DNA from: JAIVGV01 sp031425275
Lineage (GTDB): Bacteria; Acidobacteriota; Blastocatellia; Pyrinomonadales; Pyrinomonadaceae
DNA: 64,000 nt
NCBI GenBank assembly: GCA_031425275.1
Contig: JANPJA010000059.1
Span: forward strand, 1 to 64,000
Reading direction: 5' to 3'
A program made the position numbers and the translations under genes. The notes beneath the pieces are model-generated. The model was not told where the DNA came from and made no database searches. It worked only from the letters and a program-made list of their open reading frames with translations. Position 1 is the first letter of the stretch. The number at the start of each line of letters is the position of its first letter. Positions 18,039 through 28,500 of the stretch are shown here, piece after piece.

Positions 18039-18094
18039 TCATCACTCATCACTCATCACTCATCACTCATTACTCATTACTCATCACTCATCAC
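18039..18094. repeat. Tandem heptamer array (8 x TCATCAC)
   Basis: Eight contiguous 7-bp units read on the plus strand, six TCATCAC and two TCATTAC (units 5 and 6). The array starts 19 bases from the asnB stop (18114) and fills the gap before the next gene. There are no spacers, so this is not a CRISPR array. It belongs to a set of heptamer arrays found in several gaps of this window. Confidence 0.93.
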
Positions 18095-18113
18095 TTCTTC
18101 TACCCTGTCCGCC

Positions 18114-19997
18114 TCAGCCGACGGGGATCATTCTGCCGGTCGCGGCCCCGGGCAGCCGCTCGGCGCGGACGCGCTCGCGCAGGAAAACGGAGCCCCACGC
18201 ATCGAGCGCGACGAGCGTCCAGAGGGTGTCGGCGTGGTTCGCCGCGCCGCGGTTGTGCTCGTCGATGAGACGCGCGACCGCCTTCGCGTCCGTGTGCTCG
18301 GCGGCGAAAGAGTTTTGGTCGCGCAACGCCTCGACGCGATGGGCGAGCGGCCCGCCCGCGCGCATCCACTCGTCGAGCGGCATCTCGAAGCCGACTTTGC
18401 GGCGGTTGATGATCTCGTCGGGCAGCCAGCGCGTCGCCATCCGGCGCAGCACGGCCTTGCGGACGCCGCCCGCGAGCTTCACGCCCGCGCCGAGCCCGTT
18501 GACCCACTCCGCGAGGTGGTGATCGAGATACGGCACGCGCACTTCGAGGCCGGCGGCCATGCTCATCCTGTCTTGACGCTGCAACAGGGGCAGGAGGTAG
18601 GTGCGCTGGTCGTAAACGAAAAGCCCGTCGGCCCCCGCGTCTCCCTCGGGCCAGAGGTTCCGGCGTCGTTGCAAATAGTCTTCCCCGCTGCCGACGAGTG
18701 ACGCAACGTCCGCGCGCCCGGTGAACTCGCTGGCGGTGAGGAGGTAGTCGCGGTGCATGACTTTTTTGAGCGTCGCGAATTTGCCGACGCCCGGGGCGAG
18801 CGCGCCGGCGAGCGCGACGCCCGGCACGCGCCGCAACTGATCGCGCCGCGCCGCCGCGCCGAAGCGCCCGTAGCCGCCGAACACTTCGTCCGCGCCCTCG
18901 CCCGACAAAAGCACCGTCACGCCGACGCGCTCTTTCGCCTCGCGGAAGATGAAGTGCATCGGCACGGAGTTCGGGTGTGTCAGAGGCTCGTCGTTGGCCC
19001 ACGTGAGCAACTCGATCTCGCGGTCGATCTCGGCGGGCGTGACGACGATCTCGTGGTGGCGCGAGCCGATGCGTTCGGCGACCGAGCGCGCGAACGCCCT
19101 CTCGTCCATGCGCGGGTCTTCAAAGCCGACGCAGAAGGTGTCAACGGTGCGGCCGGCGATTTCGGCGGTGATGGCGCTCAGCAGACTCGAATCCAGCCCG
19201 CCGCTCGTGATCGTCCCCAACTCGACATCGCTGACGAGTCGGGCCTCGACCGCGTCGGTCAGCAGGGCGCGCCCGCGCTCGACCAAATCTTCGCCCGGCG
19301 TGTCGCGTTGAATCGGAACTTGCGCCGACCAGTAGCGACGCTCCGTCCGCCGCCCGCCCTCCAGAATGAGCATCGTGCCCGGCATCACTTCGCGGACGCC
19401 CGCGAACATCGTCTCCTCGTCCGCGAGACTGCGGAAGGCGAGATACTCGGCGAGGCGCGCGGAGTTCAAGGCGCGCGGCACGCGCGGGTCGGCGAACAGG
19501 GCTTTGATTTCCGAGGCGAAGAGGAGACGACTGCCGCCGTCGCGCTCGGCGTAGTAGAGCGGCTTGACGCCGAAGCGGTCGCGCACGAGCAGCATCCGGC
19601 GGCGCGCGTGATCCCACAAAGAGAAGGCGAACATGCCGCGCAGGCGCGTCACGAACTCGTCGCCCCAATGCTCGTAGCCGTGGACGATGACTTCGGTGTC
19701 GCCCGCCGTGCGGAAGGTGTGGCCCGCGCCCTCAAGCTCGCGGCGCAACTCGCGGTAGTTGAAAATCTCCCCGTTGAAGACGACGACGACCTCTTCCGTC
19801 TCGTTGAAGATGGGCTGCCAGCCGCCCGCCAGATCGATGATGGCGAGGCGGCGGTGGCCGAGCGTCGCGTGGCCGCCCGCCCAGAAGCCGTCGCCGTCCG
19901 GCCCCCTGTGTTCGAGCGCCGTCATCATGTCGCGGACGATTCGCCCGTCGTCCGGCGACGCGCCCCCGGAGTTGTACACGCCGCAGATGCCGCACAT
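18114..19997 (-). CDS. asnB: Asparagine synthase (glutamine-hydrolysing) family protein, copy 2
   Basis: 627 aa. MCGICGVYN supplies the N-terminal nucleophile Cys2; HRGPDGDG, GHRRLAIIDLAGG and FNGEIFNY are the glutaminase motifs, and ITSGGLDSSLLSA is the PP-loop. The synthetase half includes LSGEGADEVFGGY and EVRVPYLDHHLAEW. It starts 5 bp after the stop of the adenylate-forming enzyme gene, so the two are likely co-translated. Amidation of a uronic acid in the polymer is a reasonable guess. Confidence 0.93.
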   Translation of the reverse strand: MCGICGVYNSGGASPDDGRIVRDMMTALEHRGPDGDGFWAGGHATLGHRRLAIIDLAGGWQPIFNETEEVVVVFNGEIFNYRELRRELEGAGHTFRTAGDTEVIVHGYEHWGDEFVTRLRGMFAFSLWDHARRRMLLVRDRFGVKPLYYAERDGGSRLLFASEIKALFADPRVPRALNSARLAEYLAFRSLADEETMFAGVREVMPGTMLILEGGRRTERRYWSAQVPIQRDTPGEDLVERGRALLTDAVEARLVSDVELGTITSGGLDSSLLSAITAEIAGRTVDTFCVGFEDPRMDERAFARSVAERIGSRHHEIVVTPAEIDREIELLTWANDEPLTHPNSVPMHFIFREAKERVGVTVLLSGEGADEVFGGYGRFGAAARRDQLRRVPGVALAGALAPGVGKFATLKKVMHRDYLLTASEFTGRADVASLVGSGEDYLQRRRNLWPEGDAGADGLFVYDQRTYLLPLLQRQDRMSMAAGLEVRVPYLDHHLAEWVNGLGAGVKLAGGVRKAVLRRMATRWLPDEIINRRKVGFEMPLDEWMRAGGPLAHRVEALRDQNSFAAEHTDAKAVARLIDEHNRGAANHADTLWTLVALDAWGSVFLRERVRAERLPGAATGRMIPVG

Positions 19998-20001
19998 GAC
20001 T

Positions 20002-21456
20002 TTAGACTCCCCCTCCCGCCCGCGCCGCCGCTTCCGTCGCCGCCGCCGCCGTTTCAGTCATCGCCGCGCCCACGTCGGAGCGCGTGTAGCGGTGCTTGCC
20101 GGCGGCGGTGAGCGGAATCTCCGCGACCTCGCGCACCTCGACCTCGAGCGGCGCGTCCGTCAGGGCTTTGATCTTCTCGACCGCCGCGCGGACGACGCTC
20201 TCTCTGGCCGCCGCCGAGCCGTAGCCGGGCACGACCCAGAGAGTGATCGCGTCGGCGGCCGTCTGGTGAAACTGGAAGTTGGCGATGCCCTCGCTCCCGT
20301 ACATCAGGTAAGTGAAGAACAGGCCGTGGACGACCTTGCCGTCGGGCAGCAGGAAGTTGTCGTTGACGCGGGCGATGTCGAGGTGCATGAGCGGGAAGTT
20401 GCTGCCGCAGTCGCACGCCGCTTCGAGGACGGAGCCGCAGTCTTCGTTGCGGTAGCGGATGAACGGCATCGCGTAGTTCCACAGCGAGGTGAGCAGGAAG
20501 GGCGGGGGCGCGTCCGGTTGCGCGGGCGCGTCGGTTTCGAGGACGACGAAATCCGCGTTGACGTGCATCCGCCCGCGCGCGCACTCGGAGGCGATGTTGC
20601 GCACCTCGCTGCTGCCGTAGCAGTCGAACACCTTGCAGTCGAAAACTCGCGCGAGCACGTCGCGCTGCTGCGGGTAGAGTTTCTCGCCCGTCGTGAAGAC
20701 GCCGCGCAGGGGCGCGACGCGCGCGCCGCGTGCCTCGACGTGCTCGGCGAAGCGCGCGACCGTCGAGGCGTAACCGAAGACGGCGCGCGCGCCGAGCGTC
20801 CGCCAGCGGCGGAGCCAGGCGTCCATCTCCTCGGGGCCGGAGCGGAAGGGGTTGAACTGGTACATGCGCCGCGCCTGCTGGCGCAGCTCGAACTGCCAGC
20901 GCGGCATCCGCGAAGTCTGATCGTTGAAGCCCCAGAAGAAGCCGACCATCTCGCCGGGACGCCAGCCGGACTGTCGCAGGTTGCGGAACGTGGCCGCCTC
21001 GGAGGCGTCGAGGTAAGACTGATCGTAGTAGAAGCGCAGCGGCACGCCGGTCGAGCCGCCGCTCGCGCCCTTGATGAGAGCCTCCGGCGCAAGTCCTTCG
21101 CAGACGAGATCGCGCTCGCGCTCGCGGATGATGTCTTTCGTGAGGACGGGCAATCGCGCGAAGTCGGCGAGGGTGCGCACGTCGCGGCTCGTGATCCGGA
21201 GCGCGCGAAACATCTCGCGGTAGTAAGGCACGCGCGCTTCGGCGTGCGCGAGCAGCGCGGAGAGGCGGCGGAACTGATCGGCGCGCACCTCCTCCGGCGC
21301 GGCGAACGGCGCGCGCTCGATCTCGCCGAGCAGCGAGAGGCTGCGCGAGCGGCGCAGGCGGTGCGTCACGCCCAGCAGCAGACGCCCGACGAGCGGGCCG
21401 CCCCGCCGGCCGGAGTCGCCGCCTTTCGCGTTCTCTCCCGTGGCGTCACTTCTCAT
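20002..21456 (-). CDS. PaaK/CapK-like adenylate-forming enzyme (phenylacetate-CoA ligase family)
   Basis: A 484-aa ANL-superfamily protein. The N-terminal region has VPYYREMFRALRI and LPVLTKDIIRE, then the P-loop-like KGASGGSTGVPLRFYYD and FDCYGSSEVRNIASEC. The C-terminus has VREVAEIPLTAAGKHRYTRSDV, corresponding to the catalytic-lysine subdomain. CapK-type members occur in capsule clusters and are thought to activate an acid for attachment to the glycan. The alternative upstream TTG at 21468 is less likely than the ATG at 21456. Confidence 0.87.
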   Translation of the reverse strand: MRSDATGENAKGGDSGRRGGPLVGRLLLGVTHRLRRSRSLSLLGEIERAPFAAPEEVRADQFRRLSALLAHAEARVPYYREMFRALRITSRDVRTLADFARLPVLTKDIIRERERDLVCEGLAPEALIKGASGGSTGVPLRFYYDQSYLDASEAATFRNLRQSGWRPGEMVGFFWGFNDQTSRMPRWQFELRQQARRMYQFNPFRSGPEEMDAWLRRWRTLGARAVFGYASTVARFAEHVEARGARVAPLRGVFTTGEKLYPQQRDVLARVFDCKVFDCYGSSEVRNIASECARGRMHVNADFVVLETDAPAQPDAPPPFLLTSLWNYAMPFIRYRNEDCGSVLEAACDCGSNFPLMHLDIARVNDNFLLPDGKVVHGLFFTYLMYGSEGIANFQFHQTAADAITLWVVPGYGSAAARESVVRAAVEKIKALTDAPLEVEVREVAEIPLTAAGKHRYTRSDVGAAMTETAAAATEAAARAGGGV

Positions 21457-21499
21457 TTCACACGTCAAACTTTTCCGCGCCTTAGTTGCCGGCAGGGAT

Positions 21500-22282
21500 T
21501 TACTTCATGCAGATGAAATAAGTGGACGGGTAAAAGGTGAGGAACAAGTGTTTGAGCGGGCCGTGCCGCTTGAGCACGTTGAAGACGCTTTTCTTCAACG
21601 ACTGATCGCTCCGCATCTTGGAGATGTCTTTGTAATCGACGAGGTCGAGTACGGTCGAGAACCCGGCCTGCTTGAACCCCCGCCGGAGTTGGGGGTAGGT
21701 GAACTGGTGGAAATCGATCCCGAGCTTCATGATGTCCTCGCCCTGACGAGCCTTGCGGAGACGGTAGCGCCAACCGTCCGGCAGCCAGCCGTACAGAGGG
21801 AAATCGTACTCGCCGGAGGGGAACACGCTGAACTTGTTGGTGGCCGAAAAGTAGAACAACCCACCGGGCTTGAGGGCGCCGTAAATCTTCCGCACGCCCT
21901 TGCGCCAATCCTCGACGTGCTCGAAGACGGACGAGGCGATGATCACGTCGTACTGCTCGGTGCCGAGATCACTTTCTTCGACGTTGCCCACCTCGACATC
22001 AAGCTCCGCGTCATACTTCCGCCCGACCTCTTTCGCGAAGTCAATCAGTTGGGAGCTGATTTCGATGCCGCGAATGTTGAGGCCCTCCCGGCGGCAGTAA
22101 ATCTGCAACCACCCGCTCCCGATGCCGACCTCTAAAATGCGCGTCCGCTCGTCGATAGCTTTGTGTCGTTTGACGATGCCCATGATAGTTTCAATCGTGG
22201 GTATTTCGTCCTCGAAAGCGGTGTCGGCGTGATTCTCGATGTACCGGGCGACATCAGGCAGTTCCCCGTAATGGATGTGCAT
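21500..22282 (-). CDS. Class I SAM-dependent methyltransferase
   Basis: 260 aa. RILEVGIGSGWLQIYC is motif I, IRGIEISSQLIDFAKEV motif II, and YDVIIASSVFEHVEDW motif IV; the C-terminal part has WRYRLRKARQGEDIMKLGIDFHQFTYPQL. GAGGAA stands seven bases before the ATG. Base composition is visibly less GC-rich than the neighbours on the left, as is true for parts of 21.5-29 kb. It is first in a four-gene co-directional block. Confidence 0.87.
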   Translation of the reverse strand: MHIHYGELPDVARYIENHADTAFEDEIPTIETIMGIVKRHKAIDERTRILEVGIGSGWLQIYCRREGLNIRGIEISSQLIDFAKEVGRKYDAELDVEVGNVEESDLGTEQYDVIIASSVFEHVEDWRKGVRKIYGALKPGGLFYFSATNKFSVFPSGEYDFPLYGWLPDGWRYRLRKARQGEDIMKLGIDFHQFTYPQLRRGFKQAGFSTVLDLVDYKDISKMRSDQSLKKSVFNVLKRHGPLKHLFLTFYPSTYFICMK

Positions 22283-22670
22283 ACAATTTCCTCGCTACCC
22301 GAAAGTAGTTAGTTAGAATGTGACGCGGCCGGCGGGCCGCTCGGAGTTTGACGTGGTGTGTCTGGTACGGTGATGGGGGCTGGCGCGACGGCTAAATCCT
22401 TCGTTGACAGGCCGGCGGGAATGTCGCTCCCGCCCGGGCCTTTCGTATTCTAACAAATGCCGCCCCTTGCCGCACCACGAAAAACTTACGCCCAAGTCTC
22501 CCGCCTCCCGCTTCTGAAAGCCGGCACTCTTCCGCGCGGCTGATCCGGCCCCGGGCCGTCCCCTCGAATTGTCGTCGGGGGTCGGCTATCATTGGCGCGG
22601 GTGCGAATCCCGGCCGCTTGTTTCTTCGCGCCTTCGGAATGAATCGCCCTCTCGACGGAGTCTGCTCTAC
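22283..22670. other. 388-bp divergent intergenic region
   Basis: It separates the minus-strand methyltransferase from the plus-strand deacetylase, so it should hold promoters for both. On the plus strand I see TTGACA at 22404-22409 and a hairpin with 7-bp arms GGCGGGA/TCCCGCC (22414-22420 and 22428-22434). No -10 box at the right spacing is convincing. A weak in-frame extension of the deacetylase back to ATG 22569 lies inside it. No other gene is seen. Confidence 0.5.
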
Positions 22671-23717
22671 GTGCTCAAGACGATCAAACAACACACACTG
22701 CGCGCCGCCCGCCTGTCGGGCGCGTTCGCCCTCGCGTCCCGCAGCCGCTGGCGTCGCGGCCGACTCCTGATCCTCGCCTATCACGGGGTCTCGCAGGAGG
22801 ACGAGCATCTGTGGAGCCCCCAGTTTTTTATGACGCCCGGCTTCCTGCGCGAGCGCATGAAGCTGCTCAAGCGCGCGGGCTGCAACGTGCTTCCGCTCGG
22901 CGAGGCCGTCGAGCGTCTGTACGCGGGCGACCTGCCGGAAAAGTCTGTGGCATTGACGTTCGACGACGGCTTCCACAACTTTTACAGCCACGCCCACCCG
23001 ATCATCGAAGAGTTCGGCTTCCCCGTCACGCTGTACCTGACGACCTACTACACCTTTTACAACCGCCCCGTCTTCGATGTGATTTGTTCGTACCTTCTCT
23101 GGAAAGGGCGCGGCCGCTCCGTTGACGGCGCGGACTTCACCGGGCGACACGGCCCGCTCGACCTCGCGAGCGAGGCGGCGCGCTTCGAGAGCGGGGCGCG
23201 CATCCGCGCCCACGCCAAAAGCAGCCGGCTCTCCGCCGAAGACAAGGACGCCCTCGCCGCCACGCTCGCCGCGCGCGTCGGAGTGGATTACGAGGCCATT
23301 CTTGCCACGCGGCTGTTGCATCTCCTCAACCCCGGCGAGACCGCCGAACTCAAGGCGCGCGGCGCTGACGTTCAACTGCACACGCACCGCCACCGCGCGC
23401 CGCTGGAACGGCGTCTCTTCCTGCGCGAGATCGAAGACAACGCACACGCTATCGAAGAACTCACCGGCGCGAAGGCCACACATTTCTGCTACCCGAGCGG
23501 CGCGTATGACCTTCAATTCCTGCCGTGGCTCAAAGAGGCCGGAGTCTCGACCGCGACGACCTGCGATCCCGGCTTCGCGACGCGAACCTCGGACCCTCTC
23601 CTGCTCCCGCGCCTCGTCGACACGTCGCTGCTCTCGCCCGTCGAATTCGAGGGCTGGCTGGCGGGCGTCTCAAGCTTTTTGCCCCGCCGCCCGCAGCGAA
23701 GAGAAGAGGCCGGCTAA
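22671..23717 (+). CDS. Polysaccharide deacetylase (NodB/CE4 family)
   Basis: A metal-dependent N- or O-deacetylase of the CE4 family, 348 aa. It has LLILAYHGVS near residue 32, the metal and base motif VALTFDDGFHNFYSH (Asp98-Asp99), the LHTHRHRAP histidine motif and CYPSGAYDLQF. I chose the GTG at 22671 (reading LKTIKQHTLRAARLSG), with GGAG upstream; ATG 22569 in frame is the alternative. It is one of only two convincing larger plus-strand genes here. Its TAA overlaps the stop of the convergent acetyltransferase gene. It may deacetylate the exported or lipid-linked glycan. Confidence 0.87.
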   Translation: MLKTIKQHTLRAARLSGAFALASRSRWRRGRLLILAYHGVSQEDEHLWSPQFFMTPGFLRERMKLLKRAGCNVLPLGEAVERLYAGDLPEKSVALTFDDGFHNFYSHAHPIIEEFGFPVTLYLTTYYTFYNRPVFDVICSYLLWKGRGRSVDGADFTGRHGPLDLASEAARFESGARIRAHAKSSRLSAEDKDALAATLAARVGVDYEAILATRLLHLLNPGETAELKARGADVQLHTHRHRAPLERRLFLREIEDNAHAIEELTGAKATHFCYPSGAYDLQFLPWLKEAGVSTATTCDPGFATRTSDPLLLPRLVDTSLLSPVEFEGWLAGVSSFLPRRPQRREEAG

Positions 23718-25471
23718 ACGTCCTCCTCGCCCGGCGGCCCCGCCGCCGGCTCAGTCGCGTTAGACCAGCGCGCCACCCGCCCGAATTTCCTTCGCTCGAA
23801 GAAGCTGTGCTGATAGACGAATCCGACCTTCTCGATGACGCGGCGCGAAGGGCGATTGTCCGCCATCACGCAGATGTAGACGTGCTTCGTGCCGGGGACG
23901 GCGGCCGCGTCGTGCAACATCTGGCAGAGCGAGTTGCGGTACATCCCGCGCCCGCGAGCCGACGGGTGCGTGTAGAAATCCGCGAGCACCGCGGAGTCCG
24001 GCGGGAGCCGCAACTCCTGCCCCACTTCCGAGAGCGACGACTTCGCCTGACGCTCAACCAACCAGCCGTAATGAAGCAGCCGACCGTCTTCGGCGCGGGT
24101 GTAAGCGTGCATCCCGCCCTCCAGCTTTTCGAGAGCCTGAGCGAGAAATCCGTGCACGGGCGGCTGCCACGCTTCCGCCGTCTCAAACGCCATCAGGTCG
24201 GGTAGATAGTCTCTCCGCATGAGCTGCGGCGGGCGCGGAACGTCCTTCACCGCGCCGACATCCATCCGGTAAACGCGCATCTCCGCCGTGCGCCCGGCCT
24301 CTCTCGCCAACTTGCCTAAAGCTTTCGCGGGGAGGCTCCCGACTTTCAAGTGCTTCGCCTTGTGCCGCGCTCTCTCCAACACGTTTTTAAATTGCGACGG
24401 CGTGATTCCGGCGGCGTCGAGCAACCTCTTGGCGGCCGTCGCCGTCTTCCTCGTCGCCCTGTGTCGCAGGTGGCGGGCGCGGCCGAAGAACACTGTGAGG
24501 ACGTATGCGTCGTCGTGGTGCGTGGCGAACCGTTCCTTGTACTCGCCGCCGGGCGTCAGGTCGAAGGCGGTGATGCCCTCCTTCGCCAGCAACTCGCCCA
24601 GCATCAGGACGTGAATTTTGCTGGGCGAGTGTTTGGCGAAGAACGGCGAGTGCGCGAGGACGCCGAGCATCACCTGTTCGCCGTTGTAGTGGCCGATGTG
24701 CGCGGAGGCGATCTCGTCGCCCGCCATCAGCACGGTCGCGTGGAGCAAGCGCGGCGACTGCATCATGCGGACGTAGAAGGCTCGCTTCAGCGAGTCGGGT
24801 TGCGGAGGCACGGGGACGCGGTGGATGGCGCCGAGACGGAAGCGGTCGTAGGTCATGATCTCGTCGAAGACCTCTTCCAACTCATGCGTGTCACTTAGAA
24901 CCTTGAGCCGCAGTTCACCCGCGCGCGCCAGCCGGTTGATGCGGCTCTTGTTGCTCTTCTTGCGTAGCGAGTCTCTGAACTTGCCCTCGTCCCCGGTCGC
25001 CATCAAAGCGCGCGGGATCGTTTGCAGGTCGCACCGGCCACCCCGCGCGCGCGCCCTTCCGATCCACCCGAGCGGCGAGCCGGGCGGGAGGAAGAGAAAG
25101 CGGACAAAACGTCCGGGGAACTTCTCGCCCAAGTCCGCGAGCGCGGCCTCGATAAAAGTTTCCCCCGCTTCGGGCGTCGCCAGCCACACGTGGTACTCGG
25201 CCTGATTCGCGCCCGCCGCGATGATTTCACCCGTGCCGACGCCGACCGCCATCGTCAGCAGACCGACCAACTCTCCCTTCTCGTCAACGCCCTTGACCAG
25301 TAGCGGCGTGAAACTATTTTTATACGCCTCGTACCAAGCCTTGCAGAACTCCACGCCCTGACACACCGTCGCCCACGCGCAACGCGCGTGAAGGGATTGC
25401 CAAGCTTTCAGGAAAGCGTCGTCGGCGAGCGATCTCTGCGCATCATCGCCGACCAAGATGTCAACTTTCAT
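23714..25471 (-). CDS. Two-domain acetyltransferase: FemAB/BcsL-like plus C-terminal GNAT
   Basis: A 585-aa protein that seems to join two acyltransferase folds. Residues about 1-350 resemble the CelD/BcsL (GNAT_6) domain, with LRKKSNKSRINRLARAGELR and LLAKEGITAFDLTPGGEYKERF. Residues about 440-585 look like a standard GNAT, with ADFYTHPSARGRGMYR as the acetyl-CoA loop and MADNRPSRRVIEKVGFVYQ as motif B. Acylation of sugar amines or of a carrier would suit the cluster. It converges on the deacetylase gene with a 4-bp stop overlap, an interesting pairing of opposite reactions. Confidence 0.78.
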   Translation of the reverse strand: MKVDILVGDDAQRSLADDAFLKAWQSLHARCAWATVCQGVEFCKAWYEAYKNSFTPLLVKGVDEKGELVGLLTMAVGVGTGEIIAAGANQAEYHVWLATPEAGETFIEAALADLGEKFPGRFVRFLFLPPGSPLGWIGRARARGGRCDLQTIPRALMATGDEGKFRDSLRKKSNKSRINRLARAGELRLKVLSDTHELEEVFDEIMTYDRFRLGAIHRVPVPPQPDSLKRAFYVRMMQSPRLLHATVLMAGDEIASAHIGHYNGEQVMLGVLAHSPFFAKHSPSKIHVLMLGELLAKEGITAFDLTPGGEYKERFATHHDDAYVLTVFFGRARHLRHRATRKTATAAKRLLDAAGITPSQFKNVLERARHKAKHLKVGSLPAKALGKLAREAGRTAEMRVYRMDVGAVKDVPRPPQLMRRDYLPDLMAFETAEAWQPPVHGFLAQALEKLEGGMHAYTRAEDGRLLHYGWLVERQAKSSLSEVGQELRLPPDSAVLADFYTHPSARGRGMYRNSLCQMLHDAAAVPGTKHVYICVMADNRPSRRVIEKVGFVYQHSFFERRKFGRVARWSNATEPAAGPPGEEDV

Positions 25472-25523
25472 TATGTGTGGGTAGTAGGTATTTGCTATAG
25501 CTTAGGTGTGCTAGTTGCCACTT

Positions 25524-28500
25524 TCAAGGCTGCACCCAGATGCCGTCTGTGGCGTGTAATGTCGCCGAGTTAAGTGCTGTTACATTAACGCCAACGTCTG
25601 ATCCGTCGAGGGCTGAGCCCTTGCCCAGACTTAACGGAGCGAGCGTGAAGTCCCCGATGGCATAGTTAACGAACTGCGCCGACCAAGAGGTCGTTGGGTA
25701 GATGCCTTGCGACGGATAAGTAAGCCCCGTGTTCGCTACGCCCGTAATTAGATTTTTGTTCCAGGTGGTCGGTGCGCCCGGCGCAAAATACTCGTTGATT
25801 GTCGCCGTGCCTTCGGCGAAGCCGGATGAGCCGAACGCCCTGAATGGACGGTTGATGGCATTGTCGAGCCAACGAGCGTCGTCAACGTACTTGCCTGTGC
25901 CAATGTCAACGGTCTCGCCATAATGATCTGCTGAAGGGTTCGCCGACTGGTCAATGGTATTGTGGATAAGGTGGTAGCGGCTGCCATGAAGGGATATGCC
26001 TTCTCCACCTAAAATCATCTGGAAAAAATGCCCCGGCGGCAGCGCGTCCCAGTTATAGCCGATATTCTGGAACAAATTGTTTCTGAACGTGATGTCGGAA
26101 GCCCTGCCCGAAGGCTTTCCAATCGTCTCATCTGAGATAAGCAGTGAAACTCCCCCGCCTACGTTTTGAATCTTGTTGTTGACGAAATAAATCTCACGCA
26201 CCACCGCGAATGGGCTGGCACCCTCTTGGTTGCGTGGCGCAAGCACGATGGCGAACCATTGATCCTCCCTCCATGTCTTCTCAAGTATGTTGCCTTCGAG
26301 TTGAACATAGCGCGCACGTTTGATTTCAAACAGATTCTTAATCTGCCAGTTCACGTTGGCGTAAGAAGAGTGAGATGCCCACCAAGATAGTCGCTTGAAG
26401 ATGTGGTTGCGTCGCACCTCGGCGAAGGAGGGCTGCGCTCCCCACTTAGCCGTCGAATTGTTGTCCGGTGCTGTAGGTATCGCGTCGAAGGTAATGTTAT
26501 TCCCGCTCACGGAGCGAACAATGGTCGTGGAGTTTGCGCTGTACGCTCCACCTACTACAAAGGAAATGTCCGAATCAACCGCCAGACCCGTTGTTGATGA
26601 GAGCGTGGCCGATGTCGTGGTGGGATTGGTGACGCTGCCGGGGAACTGCACGTGACCATAATCGCCCCCGAACATCATGCCCTCGTCGGTTGCAACCATC
26701 GTGTTGTTGACAATGGAGTACGGCCCTTGTGAGTTAACAATCGAGATAGTGGCCGCATCCACACCGCCCTCCTGAATCTGCCGGAAGTCTAACAATAACG
26801 AGTCGGCTACCGTCACGTTGTCGGCGGCGATGCGGATGGCGTTAATCGTCCGATAGTTGCTTGCGGATGAACCCTCGAACCAGCACCGCTCGATGATAAA
26901 GTGGTGCGGTATCTTGGGGATTGTATTCTGAGCTACGTCTATGACGCCCAACTCCATAAAGACGTTTGAGATGTTGGCGTCCACATCTTTCTTAAAGTGG
27001 ATGCCCTGAAAGCGGTAATGATGCGATGGGGAGGCGGGGCCGTTTTGCGGCGTGCGAACGGCGGACGTGCCCTGCGCAACGCTCGACGGGGCTTGAATTG
27101 TCGGCATGTTCGCCCCGTCTGTAGTGGCGACGCGGTTGCCGTTGACGGGGAGTGAGGCGAGATTCTGGCTCTTGATGGTTATGTACTTGTTGCCGCTATT
27201 TAAGCCATTAGGTGCTGTCAATTCAATCGGCCCCTTGACGACAAAAGTGGCGGGCAAGACGATCTCCTGCTCGACCGAATTATTCTGCGCCGCCACGATA
27301 ACGGCGTTCTGCAAGTTGGTCGCGTTGGTTGTCGAGTTTCCGGTGTTAGTTAGGGTCTGGACATTGGTGCCGGTGGCTGCCGGGACGTTCGAGACAGTAA
27401 TGTTCGCCGTAGTAGTAGAAGTCGCGCCCGCGTCACTTTTACCTGTCAGCGTAATGGTGTAAGAGCCAGCAGAGCGGTAGGCATGACCGCACGCCAGCGT
27501 GTAGCACTTGAAGCCGTCGCCGAAATCAATCGTCACCGAAGGTGAGCCGTTTGTTTGTGGTAACCGAGAGACTCCATTGCTATTTCTCGCGTCAATTATC
27601 ACCGCCTCGTTGACATAGCTGGCCGTCGGGGCAGAAAGCGAGAGGGCAGGGCCGGAGCACGAAGTATTCTCAAACAGCGGAGAACCATTAAGAGTTAGGT
27701 TGGAAGTGCTGGCGGAGTCTAGCCCGTTGCCTTCAAACTCGTAGCAATGAATACAGCTCGCGGGTGCAGTGTCAGCAGGCGGCGATGAGTTGAGCGACAC
27801 CGCGCCGTTAACAATTCGCGCATAGTCCATGCGAACGGGTGCGAATAGCGCCCCGAAGTTTGCCGCTCCGTAGCCCATCGCCCGGCTCGCCATGTTGACT
27901 GTCGATACGGTGGTGGGCTGCGTCGCTTCCTGTCGTCCTGTGCCGTCAAGATTCCACGTCTCAAGTGATGTCCGGCTGTTTACGGGATCAAACTGAACTC
28001 GCACGAGCATGTCGCTGCTCGTCGTGTTTACCCAAGCATAAGTTGAGGCAGGAATGAATTGGAATTGCAGCGTCCCATTAGTACTAATGTAGAGGTTCAG
28101 TACGTTATCTATATTGACAATATACCCAGACGTAGATGTAGGTGTTACTAATCCCCGCAGTCGCGCCTCAATTCTAAATGCCCCTTGATTCGTAAGTGAT
28201 GATGAGGTGGTGCCGTTTGCAAATTGTGTTGTGCCGTTAAAGATGATGCCTTGTACACCCGCAGCACACGGGGTAGATTCAAAAGTGGGAGAGCCGTTAA
28301 GTGTTAAGTGAGAAGTGCCGACTGAGTCTGTCCCAACACCTTCAAATTCATAGTAATGAATACCGCTTGCCGGCGCAGTGTCGGTCGGTGGGGTCGAATT
28401 AAGCGACACTGCGCCGTTAATAATTCGGAGGTAGTCCACACGGACGGCGGCAAACAACGCCCCGAAGTTCGCCGCGCCGTACCCTACCGCCCGGCTTGCC

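Noticed and set aside
18039..18094. Possible CRISPR array
   Set aside because: Units are 7 bp and contiguous, with no spacers and no cas genes in the window.
19759..21516. Plus-strand open frame of 585 codons
   Set aside because: Antisense to asnB and the PaaK-like gene, both with family motifs.
22414..22434. Hairpin as a terminator
   Set aside because: It lies between divergent genes, where nothing ends; more likely promoter or leader structure.
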